From: Halorubrum ezzemoulense DSM 17463
GTDB lineage: Archaea > Halobacteriota > Halobacteria > Halobacteriales > Haloferacaceae
DNA length: 64,000 nt
Assembly (NCBI RefSeq): GCF_002114285.1
Contig: NZ_NEDJ01000010.1
Location: 1 to 64,000, forward strand
Direction: 5' to 3'
How positions within the stretch are numbered: the first letter of the stretch is position 1; each line of letters starts with the position of its first letter. The translations under genes were made by a program, and so were the position numbers. A model generated the notes under the pieces. That model did not search any database, was not told the origin of the DNA, and saw nothing but the letters and a program-made list of their open reading frames with translations. Below are positions 34,569 through 43,463 of the stretch, in pieces.

Positions 34569-37115
34569 ATGAATTCTGAACCCGGCGACGCCTCTGCGGG
34601 GACCGGAGCGGCCGCGTCCGACGCGCCGGGATCGAACGCCGACTCGTCCCGATGTGTCCTGTTCGTCGACGACGAGCCGGGGGCGGCTGACCTCGCGGCC
34701 ACGCACGTCGATCGGCTCGTGGACGGGATCGAGACGCTGACGCGGCTGTCGCCGGACGAGGGGCTGGAGGTGGTCCGCGACGGCCGCGTCGACTGCGTCG
34801 TCAGCGACTTCGACATGCCGGGATCAAATGGGCTCGAGTTCCTCGAATCGGTCCGCGATGTCGACCCCGGGCTCCCCTTCGTGCTGTTCACCGGGAAGGG
34901 GAGCGAGGAGATCGCGAGCGACGCCATCTCCGCTGGGGTGACGGACTACCTCCAGAAGGGGGCCGGTCGCGACCGCTACGAGATGCTCGCGAACAGCGTC
35001 GCGAACGCGCTCGGCCGCCGCCGGGCAGAGCGGGACCTCCGTGAGGTGAACGCGAAGGTCACGGCGATCCACGAGTTCGCGGCGGAGCTGGCATCGGTGA
35101 CCGACGTTGCGACGGTGTTCGACCGGACGGTCGACGCGGCCGAGGACATCTTGGAGTTCGACCGCCGCGTCACCGCCCGCCGCCGCGGCGATAAGGTCGT
35201 CCCGGCTGTCCTCTCCGAGAGCGTCAGCGAGGAGGAGGTCCGGGCGTTCGACATCGGCGAGGGGGTCGTCGGGACCACGGTCGCGGAGCAGGAGACGATG
35301 GTGGTCGACAACCTCAGCGTCGACCCAGCGGACCCGGACGAACTGGAGGACCCCTCGTCTCCGGGTCGGTCGTCGGTCGGAGCCGACCGCCGGACCGGGT
35401 CGGAGGTGGCGGACCCGGTCGCCGACGACATCCGGTCGGCGATCAGCGTCCCTATCGGTTCCCACGGGGTGTTACAGGCCGTCTCGAACGGGTACGCCGC
35501 GTTCGACGAGCGCGACGTCGAGTTCGCGGAGCTGCTGGCGGCCCACGCGGCCAACGCCATCGAGCAGATCGAGACGGAGAACGCGCTCCGCCGGGAGCGA
35601 GATCGGCTGACGGCGCTGTTCCACGACCTCCCCCTCCCGGCGGTGCGCACCGTCGCCCTCGACGGGGGCGGCCGTCGCCTCGACGCCGCCAACGAGGCGT
35701 TCCGGGAGACGTTCGGCTACGGCGCCGACAGCGGGTACGAGGAGGTCTGCGACGAGGTCATCCCGGACAGCGCCGAGCGGTTCGAGCCGGAGGCGGTCCT
35801 CGAACGCGGCGAGCCCTCGCGGCTCGAAGTGCGCCGGCGGACCGTCGACGGGATTCGCGATTTCATCCTCCACGTCATCCCCGTCAAGCAGTCGGACGAG
35901 ACGGTCCTCTACAGCGTCTACGCCGACATCGACGACCAGAAACGCATCGAGCGGACGCTTCGGCGGCTCCACGCGACGACCCGCGAGATGTTCGGCGGCG
36001 ACTCGCGGGCGGAGATCGCCGAGGTGGCCACCCGCGCGGCGATCGACACCCTCGGGTTTCCGAGCAGCGGGGTCCGGCTGTACGAGCCGGAGACGAACGT
36101 CCTCCGCCCGACGGCGATAAGCGAGGAGGCCACCGCGGCGTTCGGCGACCGCCCCGCGTTCGGTCCGGGCGACGGCCGCGTCTGGGAGGCGTTCGAGTCC
36201 GGCCAGCCGATCGTGGTCGACGACCTCGACACGGTCGACACCGCGGTCGGGTACGGCGAACACCGGAGCCTCCTCGTCGTCCCGCTCGGCGAACACGGGG
36301 TGATGCCGTTGGGGTCGCGGGAGCCGGAGTTCTTCGACGCGACGGACGTCCAGTTGGCCCGCGTCCTCGCCGCGAACGTCACGGTCGCGCTCAACCACGC
36401 CGAGCGGACAGAACAGCTGCGCGAGCGGGACGCGGCGCTCCAGCGGGAGATAGACCGGCTGGAGAAGTTCGCCGGGCTGGTCTCTCACGACCTCCGGAAC
36501 CCGCTCAACGTCGCGGCCGGCCGGACGGACCTGGCTCGGGCGCTGACCGACGACGCGGCGGTCCTCGATGAGCTCGATCGGGTGGAAGACGCCCACGACC
36601 GGATGACGCAGCTGATAGACGACCTCCTCGCGCTGGCGCGGCACGGTCGGACGGTCGACGACATCGAGCCCGTCCCGCTGGACGAGGCGGCCGAACGCGC
36701 GTGGCGCACCGTCGACACGGCGGGCGCCACGCTCGACGCGTCGGCTGCGACGGACGCGGTCGACGCCGACCCGGAGCGGCTCCGGACGCTCCTCGAGAAC
36801 CTGTTTACGAACAGCGTGGAACACGGTTCCACGAGCAGTCGGGCAACGCCCGACGACGGCGTCGAGCACGGCTCGGACGACGCCGACGACCTCACGGTCT
36901 CCGTCGGATCGCTCCCGGACGGCTTCTACGTCGCGGACGACGGACGCGGTTTCGACATCGACCCAGAGGCGGCGACGGAGTACGGGCGATCGAGTACCCC
37001 GGACGGGACGGGGTTCGGCCTCGCGATCGTGCGAGAGATCGCGGCCGCTCACGGCTGGGAACTGTCGGTCGACGACAGGGACGGCGCGCGGTTCGAGTTC
37101 CGCCCTGAATCATAG
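34569..37115 (+). CDS. Hybrid histidine kinase: REC-GAF-PAS-GAF-HisKA-HATPase
   Basis: 848-residue soluble sensor kinase without membrane segments. An N-terminal receiver domain (about 28-145) has VLFVDDEPGAADL and the phospho-acceptor Asp80 in VVSDFDMPG. A GAF domain follows (about 165-335), then a PAS domain (about 345-460), a second GAF (about 465-620), a HisKA with His640 in FAGLVSHDLRNPLNVA, and a HATPase domain with LLENLFTNSVEHG near 740 and GTGFGLAIVREIAAAHGWEL near 815. A loop of about 45 Asp/Gly/Ser-rich residues interrupts the first GAF and another sits between the N box and the ADP-binding part. No response regulator is adjacent. Start at ATG 34569 with ctaaaactacc about 25-35 bp upstream. 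Confidence 0.9.
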   Translation: MNSEPGDASAGTGAAASDAPGSNADSSRCVLFVDDEPGAADLAATHVDRLVDGIETLTRLSPDEGLEVVRDGRVDCVVSDFDMPGSNGLEFLESVRDVDPGLPFVLFTGKGSEEIASDAISAGVTDYLQKGAGRDRYEMLANSVANALGRRRAERDLREVNAKVTAIHEFAAELASVTDVATVFDRTVDAAEDILEFDRRVTARRRGDKVVPAVLSESVSEEEVRAFDIGEGVVGTTVAEQETMVVDNLSVDPADPDELEDPSSPGRSSVGADRRTGSEVADPVADDIRSAISVPIGSHGVLQAVSNGYAAFDERDVEFAELLAAHAANAIEQIETENALRRERDRLTALFHDLPLPAVRTVALDGGGRRLDAANEAFRETFGYGADSGYEEVCDEVIPDSAERFEPEAVLERGEPSRLEVRRRTVDGIRDFILHVIPVKQSDETVLYSVYADIDDQKRIERTLRRLHATTREMFGGDSRAEIAEVATRAAIDTLGFPSSGVRLYEPETNVLRPTAISEEATAAFGDRPAFGPGDGRVWEAFESGQPIVVDDLDTVDTAVGYGEHRSLLVVPLGEHGVMPLGSREPEFFDATDVQLARVLAANVTVALNHAERTEQLRERDAALQREIDRLEKFAGLVSHDLRNPLNVAAGRTDLARALTDDAAVLDELDRVEDAHDRMTQLIDDLLALARHGRTVDDIEPVPLDEAAERAWRTVDTAGATLDASAATDAVDADPERLRTLLENLFTNSVEHGSTSSRATPDDGVEHGSDDADDLTVSVGSLPDGFYVADDGRGFDIDPEAATEYGRSSTPDGTGFGLAIVREIAAAHGWELSVDDRDGARFEFRPES

Positions 37116-37152
37116 TATATAAAAAGACGGTTGGCGTGCGCAGGGTGCGCAC
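37114..37152 (+). promoter_or_regulatory. Strong TATA box followed by an inverted repeat
   Basis: agtatataaaaaga (37114-37127) is a strong TATA box, about 20 bp before the inverted repeat GTGCGCA-GGG-TGCGCAC (37136-37152), whose arms are perfect. Transcription from this TATA would start inside the repeat, giving a leader of about 50 nt before the winged-helix gene. A second, weaker element (ggttatgcg, 37164-37172) would suit a leaderless start at 37196. Confidence 0.6.
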
Positions 37153-37195
37153 AGGCGGGCCACGGTTATGCGCGATTCGCCCCTGTAAGTAACGT

Positions 37196-37516
37196 ATGGA
37201 CGACGGAACCCGCGAGCTGCTCGAACCGCTCCCGCCGAGCGCCAAACTGGTCTACTACGTGCTCGACGCGGAGGGCCGGTTCGACCAGACCGGCCTCGCC
37301 GAGGAGACCCGCCTCTCGACCCGCACCGTCCGGTTCGCGGTCGAGAAGCTCACCGAGGTCGGCCTCGTCGAGGAGGGGCTGTGCCCCCGCGACGCCCGCC
37401 GGTCCGTCTACCAAGCGGTTCCGCCGGCCGAGCGCGACCCCGTCGACGAGCCGGAGGCGACCGCCGACTCGGCCTCCGAGGCCGACGCGCCGACTGCCGC
37501 GGTCGCGGAAGACTGA
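37196..37516 (+). CDS. Small winged-helix DNA-binding protein
   Basis: 106 residues. Residues about 12-75 form a winged helix of the MarR/TrmB-like type: PSAKLVYYVLDAEGRFDQTG, a recognition helix within STRTVRFAVEKLTEVGL, and a wing at EEGLCPRDARRSVYQA. The tail is disordered and acidic (Glu/Ala/Asp-rich). No effector-binding domain, so it may bind DNA as a simple repressor or activator. The inverted repeat just upstream could be its own operator (inference). Next to a sensor kinase but not obviously its partner, as it lacks a receiver domain. Confidence 0.78.
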   Translation: MDDGTRELLEPLPPSAKLVYYVLDAEGRFDQTGLAEETRLSTRTVRFAVEKLTEVGLVEEGLCPRDARRSVYQAVPPAERDPVDEPEATADSASEADAPTAAVAED

Positions 37517-37600
37517 CGCGGAACGGGGCCGACTCGCCGGGCCGCCGACGCCCCGATCCGTCGCGCTTTTGCCCTCGGGACCGATAGTAAGGACACTCCG

Positions 37601-38923
37601 ATGGCGACGTACCACATCGAAACGTACGGCTGTAGCTCGAACCGGGGAGAGAGCCGGGAGATCGAGCGCGCCCTCCGCGACGGGGGGCACCGCCCGGCCG
37701 ACGGCCCGGACGACGCGGACGTCGCCATCCTCAACACCTGTACCGTCGTCGAGAAGACGGAGCGGAACATGCTCCGCCGCGCCGAGGAGCTGTCGGAGAC
37801 GACGGCCGAACTCGTCGTTACTGGCTGTATGGCGCTGGCACAGGGAGAGATGTTCGCCGAAGCCGACGTCGACGCCGAGATCCTCCACTGGGACGAGGTC
37901 CCCTCGTACGTGCTCAACGGCGAGTGCCCGACAGTCACGCCCGACGCCGAACCGGTCCTCGACGGCGTCGTCGGTCTCCTCCCGATCGCGCGCGGCTGTA
38001 TGAGCAACTGCTCGTACTGTATCACCAAGTTCGCCACCGGCCGGGTCGACTCCCCGTCGGTCGAGGAGAACGTCGAGAAGGCCCGGGCCTTGATCCACGC
38101 CGGCGCGAAGGAGATCCGCGTCACCGGGCAGGACACGGGCGTCTACGGCTGGGACGACGGCGACCGGAAGCTTCCCGAGCTGCTCGACCGCATCTGCGAC
38201 ATCGACGGTGACTTCCGGGTGCGGCTGGGGATGGCGAACCCCGGCGGCATCCACGGCATCCACGAGGAGCTGGTCGACGTGTTCGCCGAGAACGAGGAGC
38301 TGTACGACTTCATCCACGCGCCGGTCCAGTCCGGTTCCGACGACGTGCTCGGAGACATGCGCCGCCAGCACCACGTCGAGAAGTTCCGCGAGGTCGTCGA
38401 CACCTTCGACGACCGGCTCGACCACTGGACGCTGTCGACCGACTTCATCGTCGGCTTCCCCACAGAGAGCGAGGCCGACCACGAGCGCTCGATGGACCTG
38501 CTCGCCGAGGTCCGGCCCGAAAAGATCAACGTCACCCGCTTCTCGAAGCGTCCCGGCACCGACGCGGCCGACATGAAGGGGCTCGGCGGGACCGTCAAGA
38601 AGGAGCGGTCGAAGGCGATGTCCGAGCTGAAGATGGAGGTTGTCGGCGAGGCGTACGAGTCGATGGTCGGCGGGACGTTCGAGGTGCTCGTCGTCGAGGA
38701 GGGGACGGGCGACTCGGTCAAGTGCCGCGACGGCGCCTACCGACAGATCATCGTCCAGAACGCGACCGATCGCGGCGTCGAGGTCGGCGACTTCCTCACC
38801 GTCGAGGTGACCGGCCACAACACGGTGTACGCGTTCGGCGACCCCGTGACGGAGTCGACACCGGCCGACGGCGACTCGGTCGAGCGCGACGAACAGCCGG
38901 AGTCCACGCCGTCGTCGGCCTAA
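37601..38923 (+). CDS. tRNA t6A37 methylthiotransferase (archaeal MtaB/CDKAL1 type)
   Basis: 440-residue radical-SAM enzyme that converts N6-threonylcarbamoyladenosine at tRNA position 37 to its 2-methylthio form. The N-terminal UPF0004 domain has IETYGCSSNRGESREIE with its first cluster Cys near residue 11, NTCTVVEKTERNML near 46, and VTGCMALAQGEMF near 80. The radical-SAM motif CMSNCSYC (near 133-140) holds the 4Fe-4S cluster. A C-terminal TRAM domain follows (about 345-410). Full length. The closest known group is archaeal/eukaryotic e-MtaB; naming is by family. Confidence 0.92.
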   Translation: MATYHIETYGCSSNRGESREIERALRDGGHRPADGPDDADVAILNTCTVVEKTERNMLRRAEELSETTAELVVTGCMALAQGEMFAEADVDAEILHWDEVPSYVLNGECPTVTPDAEPVLDGVVGLLPIARGCMSNCSYCITKFATGRVDSPSVEENVEKARALIHAGAKEIRVTGQDTGVYGWDDGDRKLPELLDRICDIDGDFRVRLGMANPGGIHGIHEELVDVFAENEELYDFIHAPVQSGSDDVLGDMRRQHHVEKFREVVDTFDDRLDHWTLSTDFIVGFPTESEADHERSMDLLAEVRPEKINVTRFSKRPGTDAADMKGLGGTVKKERSKAMSELKMEVVGEAYESMVGGTFEVLVVEEGTGDSVKCRDGAYRQIIVQNATDRGVEVGDFLTVEVTGHNTVYAFGDPVTESTPADGDSVERDEQPESTPSSA

Positions 38924-39087
38924 CGCCACGCGAACGGCGCGCTTCTCCCACGCCTAACGAACTGACCGCGACCTCGGTGTCCAACGAACGGCTCGCGCCG
39001 CCACGCGGTCGACGCGGCGCCCGAACCGACCGAGATCGCTCCCGCACGGGTCGCACGGCCGCTACTCCGAGGCTTCCGACCTCACTC

Positions 39088-40173
39088 TCACCGCCGATCC
39101 TCTCCGGAGTCGACGCCGGCCGAGCCGTCCGAATCCGGCCGATCGGGGAGGCGGATCCGGACCGCCGTTCCCCCCGGCTCGTTCTCCGCGAACTCGACCG
39201 TTCCGCCCGCCCGGTTCACGGCCCAGTAGATCAGCCACAGCCCGACGCCTTCGGTGTGTTCGAGCGGGGTCTCCTCGGAGTTTCGGAGCGTCCGCCGCTC
39301 GATCCGCGGGATGCCGCGTCCGTCGTCCGCGACGACGAGGTGTACCGCATCGTCGCGCCACACGCGCACCGTCACGGTCACGTCGTCGTTATGTTCGACG
39401 GCGTTCCGCAGCGCCTCTTCGAACGCGACCCGGACGGACGGATGCGTCCGGACGACGCAGCGCTCCGGCAGCTCCGTGCGGATCGTCGCGTCGGGCGCTT
39501 CGGCGGTCAACTGTGCCCCCTCCTCCTCGACGACGGTGACCAGGTCCACCGGGCAGCGCGCGTCGGTCTGCCAGATCGACGCGAGCCGTCGCGTCCGCTC
39601 GCTCGTGTCGAGGAGCGACTCCAAGTGGTCGCGGATCGTCGCCACCTGCGCTCGGGTCTCCGGGCTGTCGTCCGCCGCCTCGATCTCGGTGAGGTACCCG
39701 AGCGCCACCGAGAGCTCGTTCCGGATGTTGTGGCGCAACACCCGGTCGTTGATCGAGAGCAGCGTCGCGAGCTCCTGCGCCTCGGTGAGCTGTTCGTCCG
39801 CCTTCACCGCGTAGAGGCTCCCGCGAGACCCGACCGCCGCGCCGAGGCTGGCGGCGAACGAGAGCAGAAAGGGGAGCTTGAACGCGTGGTGTCCGATCAG
39901 CCAAATGAGCCAGACGACGGCGGCGAGCCCGGTGAACCCGAGCGCGGTCCCCGCGCCGATCCGGACCGCTCGCCACTGGCCGGAGCGAGAGATCCCCCAG
40001 CGCGGGAGGTCGCGAACGGTGTAGAAGGCGACGCCCGAGAGGCCGAGTATCAGCACCGATTCGAGTGCGATCCCCACGGTCGGGCCCGCGTGAGTCAGGT
40101 GGAGCACACCGAGGCCGAAACAACACCCCCCCAGAGCGGCGAAGCCGTATCGGGGCGGTACGTGGGGACCCAT
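39088..40173 (-). CDS. Membrane histidine kinase
   Basis: 361-residue sensor kinase. The N-terminal ~115 residues contain four hydrophobic helices (about 8-28, 32-52, 74-95 and 99-120), with no clear extracellular sensor domain. The H box is LSINDRVLRHNIRNELSVAL near residues 141-160, and the HATPase domain has FEEALRNAVEHND near 255, VADDGRGIPRIERR near 282 and GVGLWLIYWAVNRAGG near 314. The RHNIRNELS form of the H box is common in haloarchaeal kinases. No partner regulator is adjacent. Confidence 0.88.
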   Translation of the reverse strand: MGPHVPPRYGFAALGGCCFGLGVLHLTHAGPTVGIALESVLILGLSGVAFYTVRDLPRWGISRSGQWRAVRIGAGTALGFTGLAAVVWLIWLIGHHAFKLPFLLSFAASLGAAVGSRGSLYAVKADEQLTEAQELATLLSINDRVLRHNIRNELSVALGYLTEIEAADDSPETRAQVATIRDHLESLLDTSERTRRLASIWQTDARCPVDLVTVVEEEGAQLTAEAPDATIRTELPERCVVRTHPSVRVAFEEALRNAVEHNDDVTVTVRVWRDDAVHLVVADDGRGIPRIERRTLRNSEETPLEHTEGVGLWLIYWAVNRAGGTVEFAENEPGGTAVRIRLPDRPDSDGSAGVDSGEDRR

Positions 40174-40233
40174 CGCCGAATTTACTCTCTCGCGACGGAT
40201 ATCGGTTTCTAGTTCTACCCGGTTCCGGCCGCT

Positions 40234-42306
40234 CTACTCCTCGTAGATGACCTCGACCTCGTCGGCGAATCGGTCTAAGATGTTCCGTCGCTTCTTCTTC
40301 GTCGTCGGCGTGAGCAGGTCGTTCTCCTCGGTGAACTCCTCCTCGACGAGCCGGAACTGCTTGATCTTCTCGTACGACTCGAACTCCTCGTTCACGCGGT
40401 CGACTTCCTCCTGAATCCGCTCGCGGACGCGGTCGTCGCGGCAGACCGCGGCGCGCTCCGCGGGCAAGTCGATCCCGTTGGCCTCGGCCCACGCCTCGAC
40501 CCTCTCGAAGTTCGGCACGATGAGCGCCGAGACGAACTTCCGGCCGTCGCCGAGGACGACGCACTGCTCGACGAACTCGTTGGCGGCGAACCGGTCCTCG
40601 ATCGGTCCGGGGGCGACGTTCTTCCCGGTCGAGAGCACGAGCAGCTGCTTCGCGCGCTCGCGGAACGCGACGTAGCCGTCGGGGCGGAGCTGGACGATGT
40701 CACCGGTGCGAAACCACGGCTCCGCGGCGGCGGCCTCCGCGTCTCCGGGGCCGTCCCCGCCGACGCCGACGCGGTCGTCGGCCGGGGTCCCGGCGGTGAC
40801 GGCGTCGGTCGGGAGGTCGTCCGCGTCGACGAACGCGTCTGCGGTCGCGTCCGGCCGGTTCCAGTAGCCGTCCGTCACCTGTGGTCCCCGGACGAGCAGT
40901 TCGCCGACGTCGCCGGCCAGGTCCGCGACCTCTTGTCCCACCACGGAGCCGTCGATCGCGATCTCGGTGTCGACCACCGGCGGCCCGATGGTGCCGACCT
41001 TCGGCTTCTCGGGCGGGTTGACGCAGATGACGGGCGACGTCTCCGTCAGGCCGTATCCCTCCAGTATCGGCAGGTCCATCGCGTGGTACAGCGCGCACAG
41101 CTCCGCCGACAGCGACCCGCCGCCCGAGATGAAGAAGTCGATGTTCCCGCCGATCGCCTCCCGGACCGACGAGAAGACGAGCCGATCGGCCACCGCCCGC
41201 TTGGCGTCGAGTAGCGGACCGGGGGCGTCGGCCTCGTGGTGGTCGCGGCCCACGTCGACCGCCCACTCGAAGATGTGCTCCTTCACCGGCGACTCGCTCG
41301 CCTGCTCCCGGATCGCGTCGTACAGCTTCTCGTAGACGCGCGGGACGCTGGTGGTCGTCGTCGGGCGGACGAGCCCGAAGTCCTCGCGGAGCGTGTCGGG
41401 GCTCTCCGCGTACGCGACCGTCGCGCCCGCCGCGAACATCATGTAGTGGCCGGCCATCCGCTCGAAGACGTGCGCGAGCGGGAGGAACGACAGCGTCGTC
41501 GACTCGGCGGAGATGCCGGGCACCTCCGGGTCGCGGTCGGGTCGGTCCGCGAACCGCCGGTAACACTGGGAGACGTTGTCCCGGAAGTTGCCGTGGGTGA
41601 GCCTGACCCCCTTCGGCTTCCCGGTGGTCCCGGAGGTGTAGATCAGGCTGGCGAGGTCGTCGACGCCGACCGCGTCGAGCCATCCCTCGTAGGCCGCCTC
41701 GTCGAACGCCGCGGCGCCGCGCTCGTGGACCTCGCCGAGGGTGTACACGTCGTCCACGTCAGCGTCGGCATCGTCCCCGAGGTCGTCGGTGTCGACCTCG
41801 TCGAGGGTCACGATCGCGTCGAGGTCGTGTTCGAGGTCGCCGCGCACCGCGAGGACTTCGCGGAGCATCTCGCGGTTCTCGGCCACGACAACGGTCGCCT
41901 CGGGGTCCTCCAGCAGGTAGCGCAGCTGGCTCGGGGACGACGAGGCGTACACGGTCGTCACGACGGCGCCAGCGGCCAGCGCCGCGAAGTCGGCCTGAGC
42001 CCACTCCATGCGGGTCTGCGAGTACATCGCCAGTCGCGTGTCGTCGTCGACGCCCAGCTCGCGCAGCCCGGTCGCGAGGTTCCGGACGATCCCCCGCATC
42101 TCCGCGTACGTCACGTCGGCGTACTCGCCCGCGGGGGCCTCCGGAACCACCCCGGACGCGACGAGCGACCGGTCGTGGACTCCCCCCTTGTACCGCTGTG
42201 CGATCCGGTCAGCGTGCCGCTCCGCGGTGCGTTCGAACGTCGCGGGGAGCGTCTCTCGGGCGATGGCGTCGTCCGTGAACGCTCGTTCCGCCTCCTGCCA
42301 ACTCAT
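40234..42306 (-). CDS. Long-chain acyl-CoA synthetase (AMP-forming)
   Basis: 690-residue adenylate-forming enzyme that activates fatty acids to acyl-CoA. Motifs are YTSGTTGKPKGVRLTHGNF near residues 225-243, LPLAHVFERMAGH near 285, ILEGYGLTETSPVICVN near 425, and WFRTGDIVQLRPDGYVAF near 540. The C-terminal region ends with TPTTKKKRRNIL, in the position of the catalytic-lysine hinge domain. A loop of about 25 Gly/Asp/Ala-rich residues precedes WFRTGD. Close to the FadD15/ACSBG type. The ATG at 42306 has tttatgaa (about 42333-42340) 27-34 bp upstream, so the in-frame ATG at 42339 is not used. Confidence 0.92.
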   Translation of the reverse strand: MSWQEAERAFTDDAIARETLPATFERTAERHADRIAQRYKGGVHDRSLVASGVVPEAPAGEYADVTYAEMRGIVRNLATGLRELGVDDDTRLAMYSQTRMEWAQADFAALAAGAVVTTVYASSSPSQLRYLLEDPEATVVVAENREMLREVLAVRGDLEHDLDAIVTLDEVDTDDLGDDADADVDDVYTLGEVHERGAAAFDEAAYEGWLDAVGVDDLASLIYTSGTTGKPKGVRLTHGNFRDNVSQCYRRFADRPDRDPEVPGISAESTTLSFLPLAHVFERMAGHYMMFAAGATVAYAESPDTLREDFGLVRPTTTTSVPRVYEKLYDAIREQASESPVKEHIFEWAVDVGRDHHEADAPGPLLDAKRAVADRLVFSSVREAIGGNIDFFISGGGSLSAELCALYHAMDLPILEGYGLTETSPVICVNPPEKPKVGTIGPPVVDTEIAIDGSVVGQEVADLAGDVGELLVRGPQVTDGYWNRPDATADAFVDADDLPTDAVTAGTPADDRVGVGGDGPGDAEAAAAEPWFRTGDIVQLRPDGYVAFRERAKQLLVLSTGKNVAPGPIEDRFAANEFVEQCVVLGDGRKFVSALIVPNFERVEAWAEANGIDLPAERAAVCRDDRVRERIQEEVDRVNEEFESYEKIKQFRLVEEEFTEENDLLTPTTKKKRRNILDRFADEVEVIYEE

Positions 42307-42383
42307 ACCCCCCCAGACCCGCCCTACCTTCATAAACAATCCGGTAGTTTGGAGTTTCCGCCGGTCTGGGGCGCCCGGGAGAG

Positions 42384-43373
42384 TCAGCGGCCGCGGGCGA
42401 TTCGTCCCCCGACGCGGTCCTTATCCGCGCGGATCCGGTCTGCGACCTCCGCGATCTGGGCCAACACCGGGTACCGCGGCCCGTCGGTCGGGCCGTAGAG
42501 GTAGGCGTAGAACGGCCGTTCGCGGTCGGCGTCGAGCGGCGTGCGCGGCGTCAACGGGGGATCGTCCAACGAGCGCTGTCGGTCGGCGGCGAGGTCGTCG
42601 CACTCCCCTTCGAGTTCCGTCAGCCGGCTCCAGACGTCGACGGCGGCCTCGGCCTCGCAGCCGGGTCGGACCCCGTCTAAGTGACCGAGCAGCCGGCGGC
42701 GACGGCGGTCGATCGCCGACAGCGCCGACTCCCTGTCGCCGATCGCGTCGATCTCTTCGTCGATCGCGTCGGCGAGGCGTTCGCGGGCGTCGACGGCGCG
42801 GCGGCTCCGGTCGACGAGCGCCGACTGCGCGGCGCCCGAGAGCCCCCCGTCCGACGCCAGCGCGGTCACGGCGTCCGGACCGCGTTCGGCCGCCAGGCCC
42901 TCCGCGGGCGTCCCGTCGTACTCGGCCCGGTAGTGAGGGAGCGACAGCACGGTGTCGTCGTACGCGGCCATCACCTGTCTGAGGCTGACGCTGCTCCCGG
43001 GCGATCCGCCGCCGGGGCCGCGGACCCCGTCGCCGGGAGCGCCCATTCCGCGGAGCGAGCCGGCCGGCACGCCGGACGGCGTCGAGTCCGTCGCGGCCGA
43101 GATGGTGTCGATGTCGGCCACGCGGTCCGCGAACGACTCGAACGCGTCCCGCTCGTCGAGGACGCGGCGTCGCTCGCGGTGACAGGCCGCCTCGGCGTCC
43201 CGGACGTACGCGAACGCGACCAGCGCGGCGAGACCGACGATCGCGACCGCCGTCAGCACGCCCGGATCGGTCGCGACCGCCCACAGGTCGCACCAGCCGC
43301 TCGAACACCCCGCCGCCGTCACCCCCTGATCGGGGATCTGAAACACCGTCGTCGAACCCGTACGAACGCTCAT
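42384..43373 (-). CDS. Coiled-coil membrane-anchored protein, 329 aa
   Basis: One transmembrane helix (about residues 40-57, AVAIVGLAALVAFAYVRD) follows a short N-terminus; the rest is a predicted cytoplasmic, helix-rich region with RERRRVLDERDAFESFADRV and DRSRRAVDARERLADAIDEE coiled coils, split by a Gly/Pro/Ser-rich loop. Pattern and length resemble the haloarchaeal family I recall as DUF7260, but that match is uncertain. Function unknown. The ATG at 43373 removes eight doubtful upstream residues. Confidence 0.65.
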   Translation of the reverse strand: MSVRTGSTTVFQIPDQGVTAAGCSSGWCDLWAVATDPGVLTAVAIVGLAALVAFAYVRDAEAACHRERRRVLDERDAFESFADRVADIDTISAATDSTPSGVPAGSLRGMGAPGDGVRGPGGGSPGSSVSLRQVMAAYDDTVLSLPHYRAEYDGTPAEGLAAERGPDAVTALASDGGLSGAAQSALVDRSRRAVDARERLADAIDEEIDAIGDRESALSAIDRRRRRLLGHLDGVRPGCEAEAAVDVWSRLTELEGECDDLAADRQRSLDDPPLTPRTPLDADRERPFYAYLYGPTDGPRYPVLAQIAEVADRIRADKDRVGGRIARGR

Positions 43374-43463
43374 TACGCCTGTTAACACGGTACACACACA
43401 AAGCGCTTTTGTCCGCTCGACGGGGTTCGCCGGCAGCGCTCGTCTTCTCGCCTCGTCGGGCCC

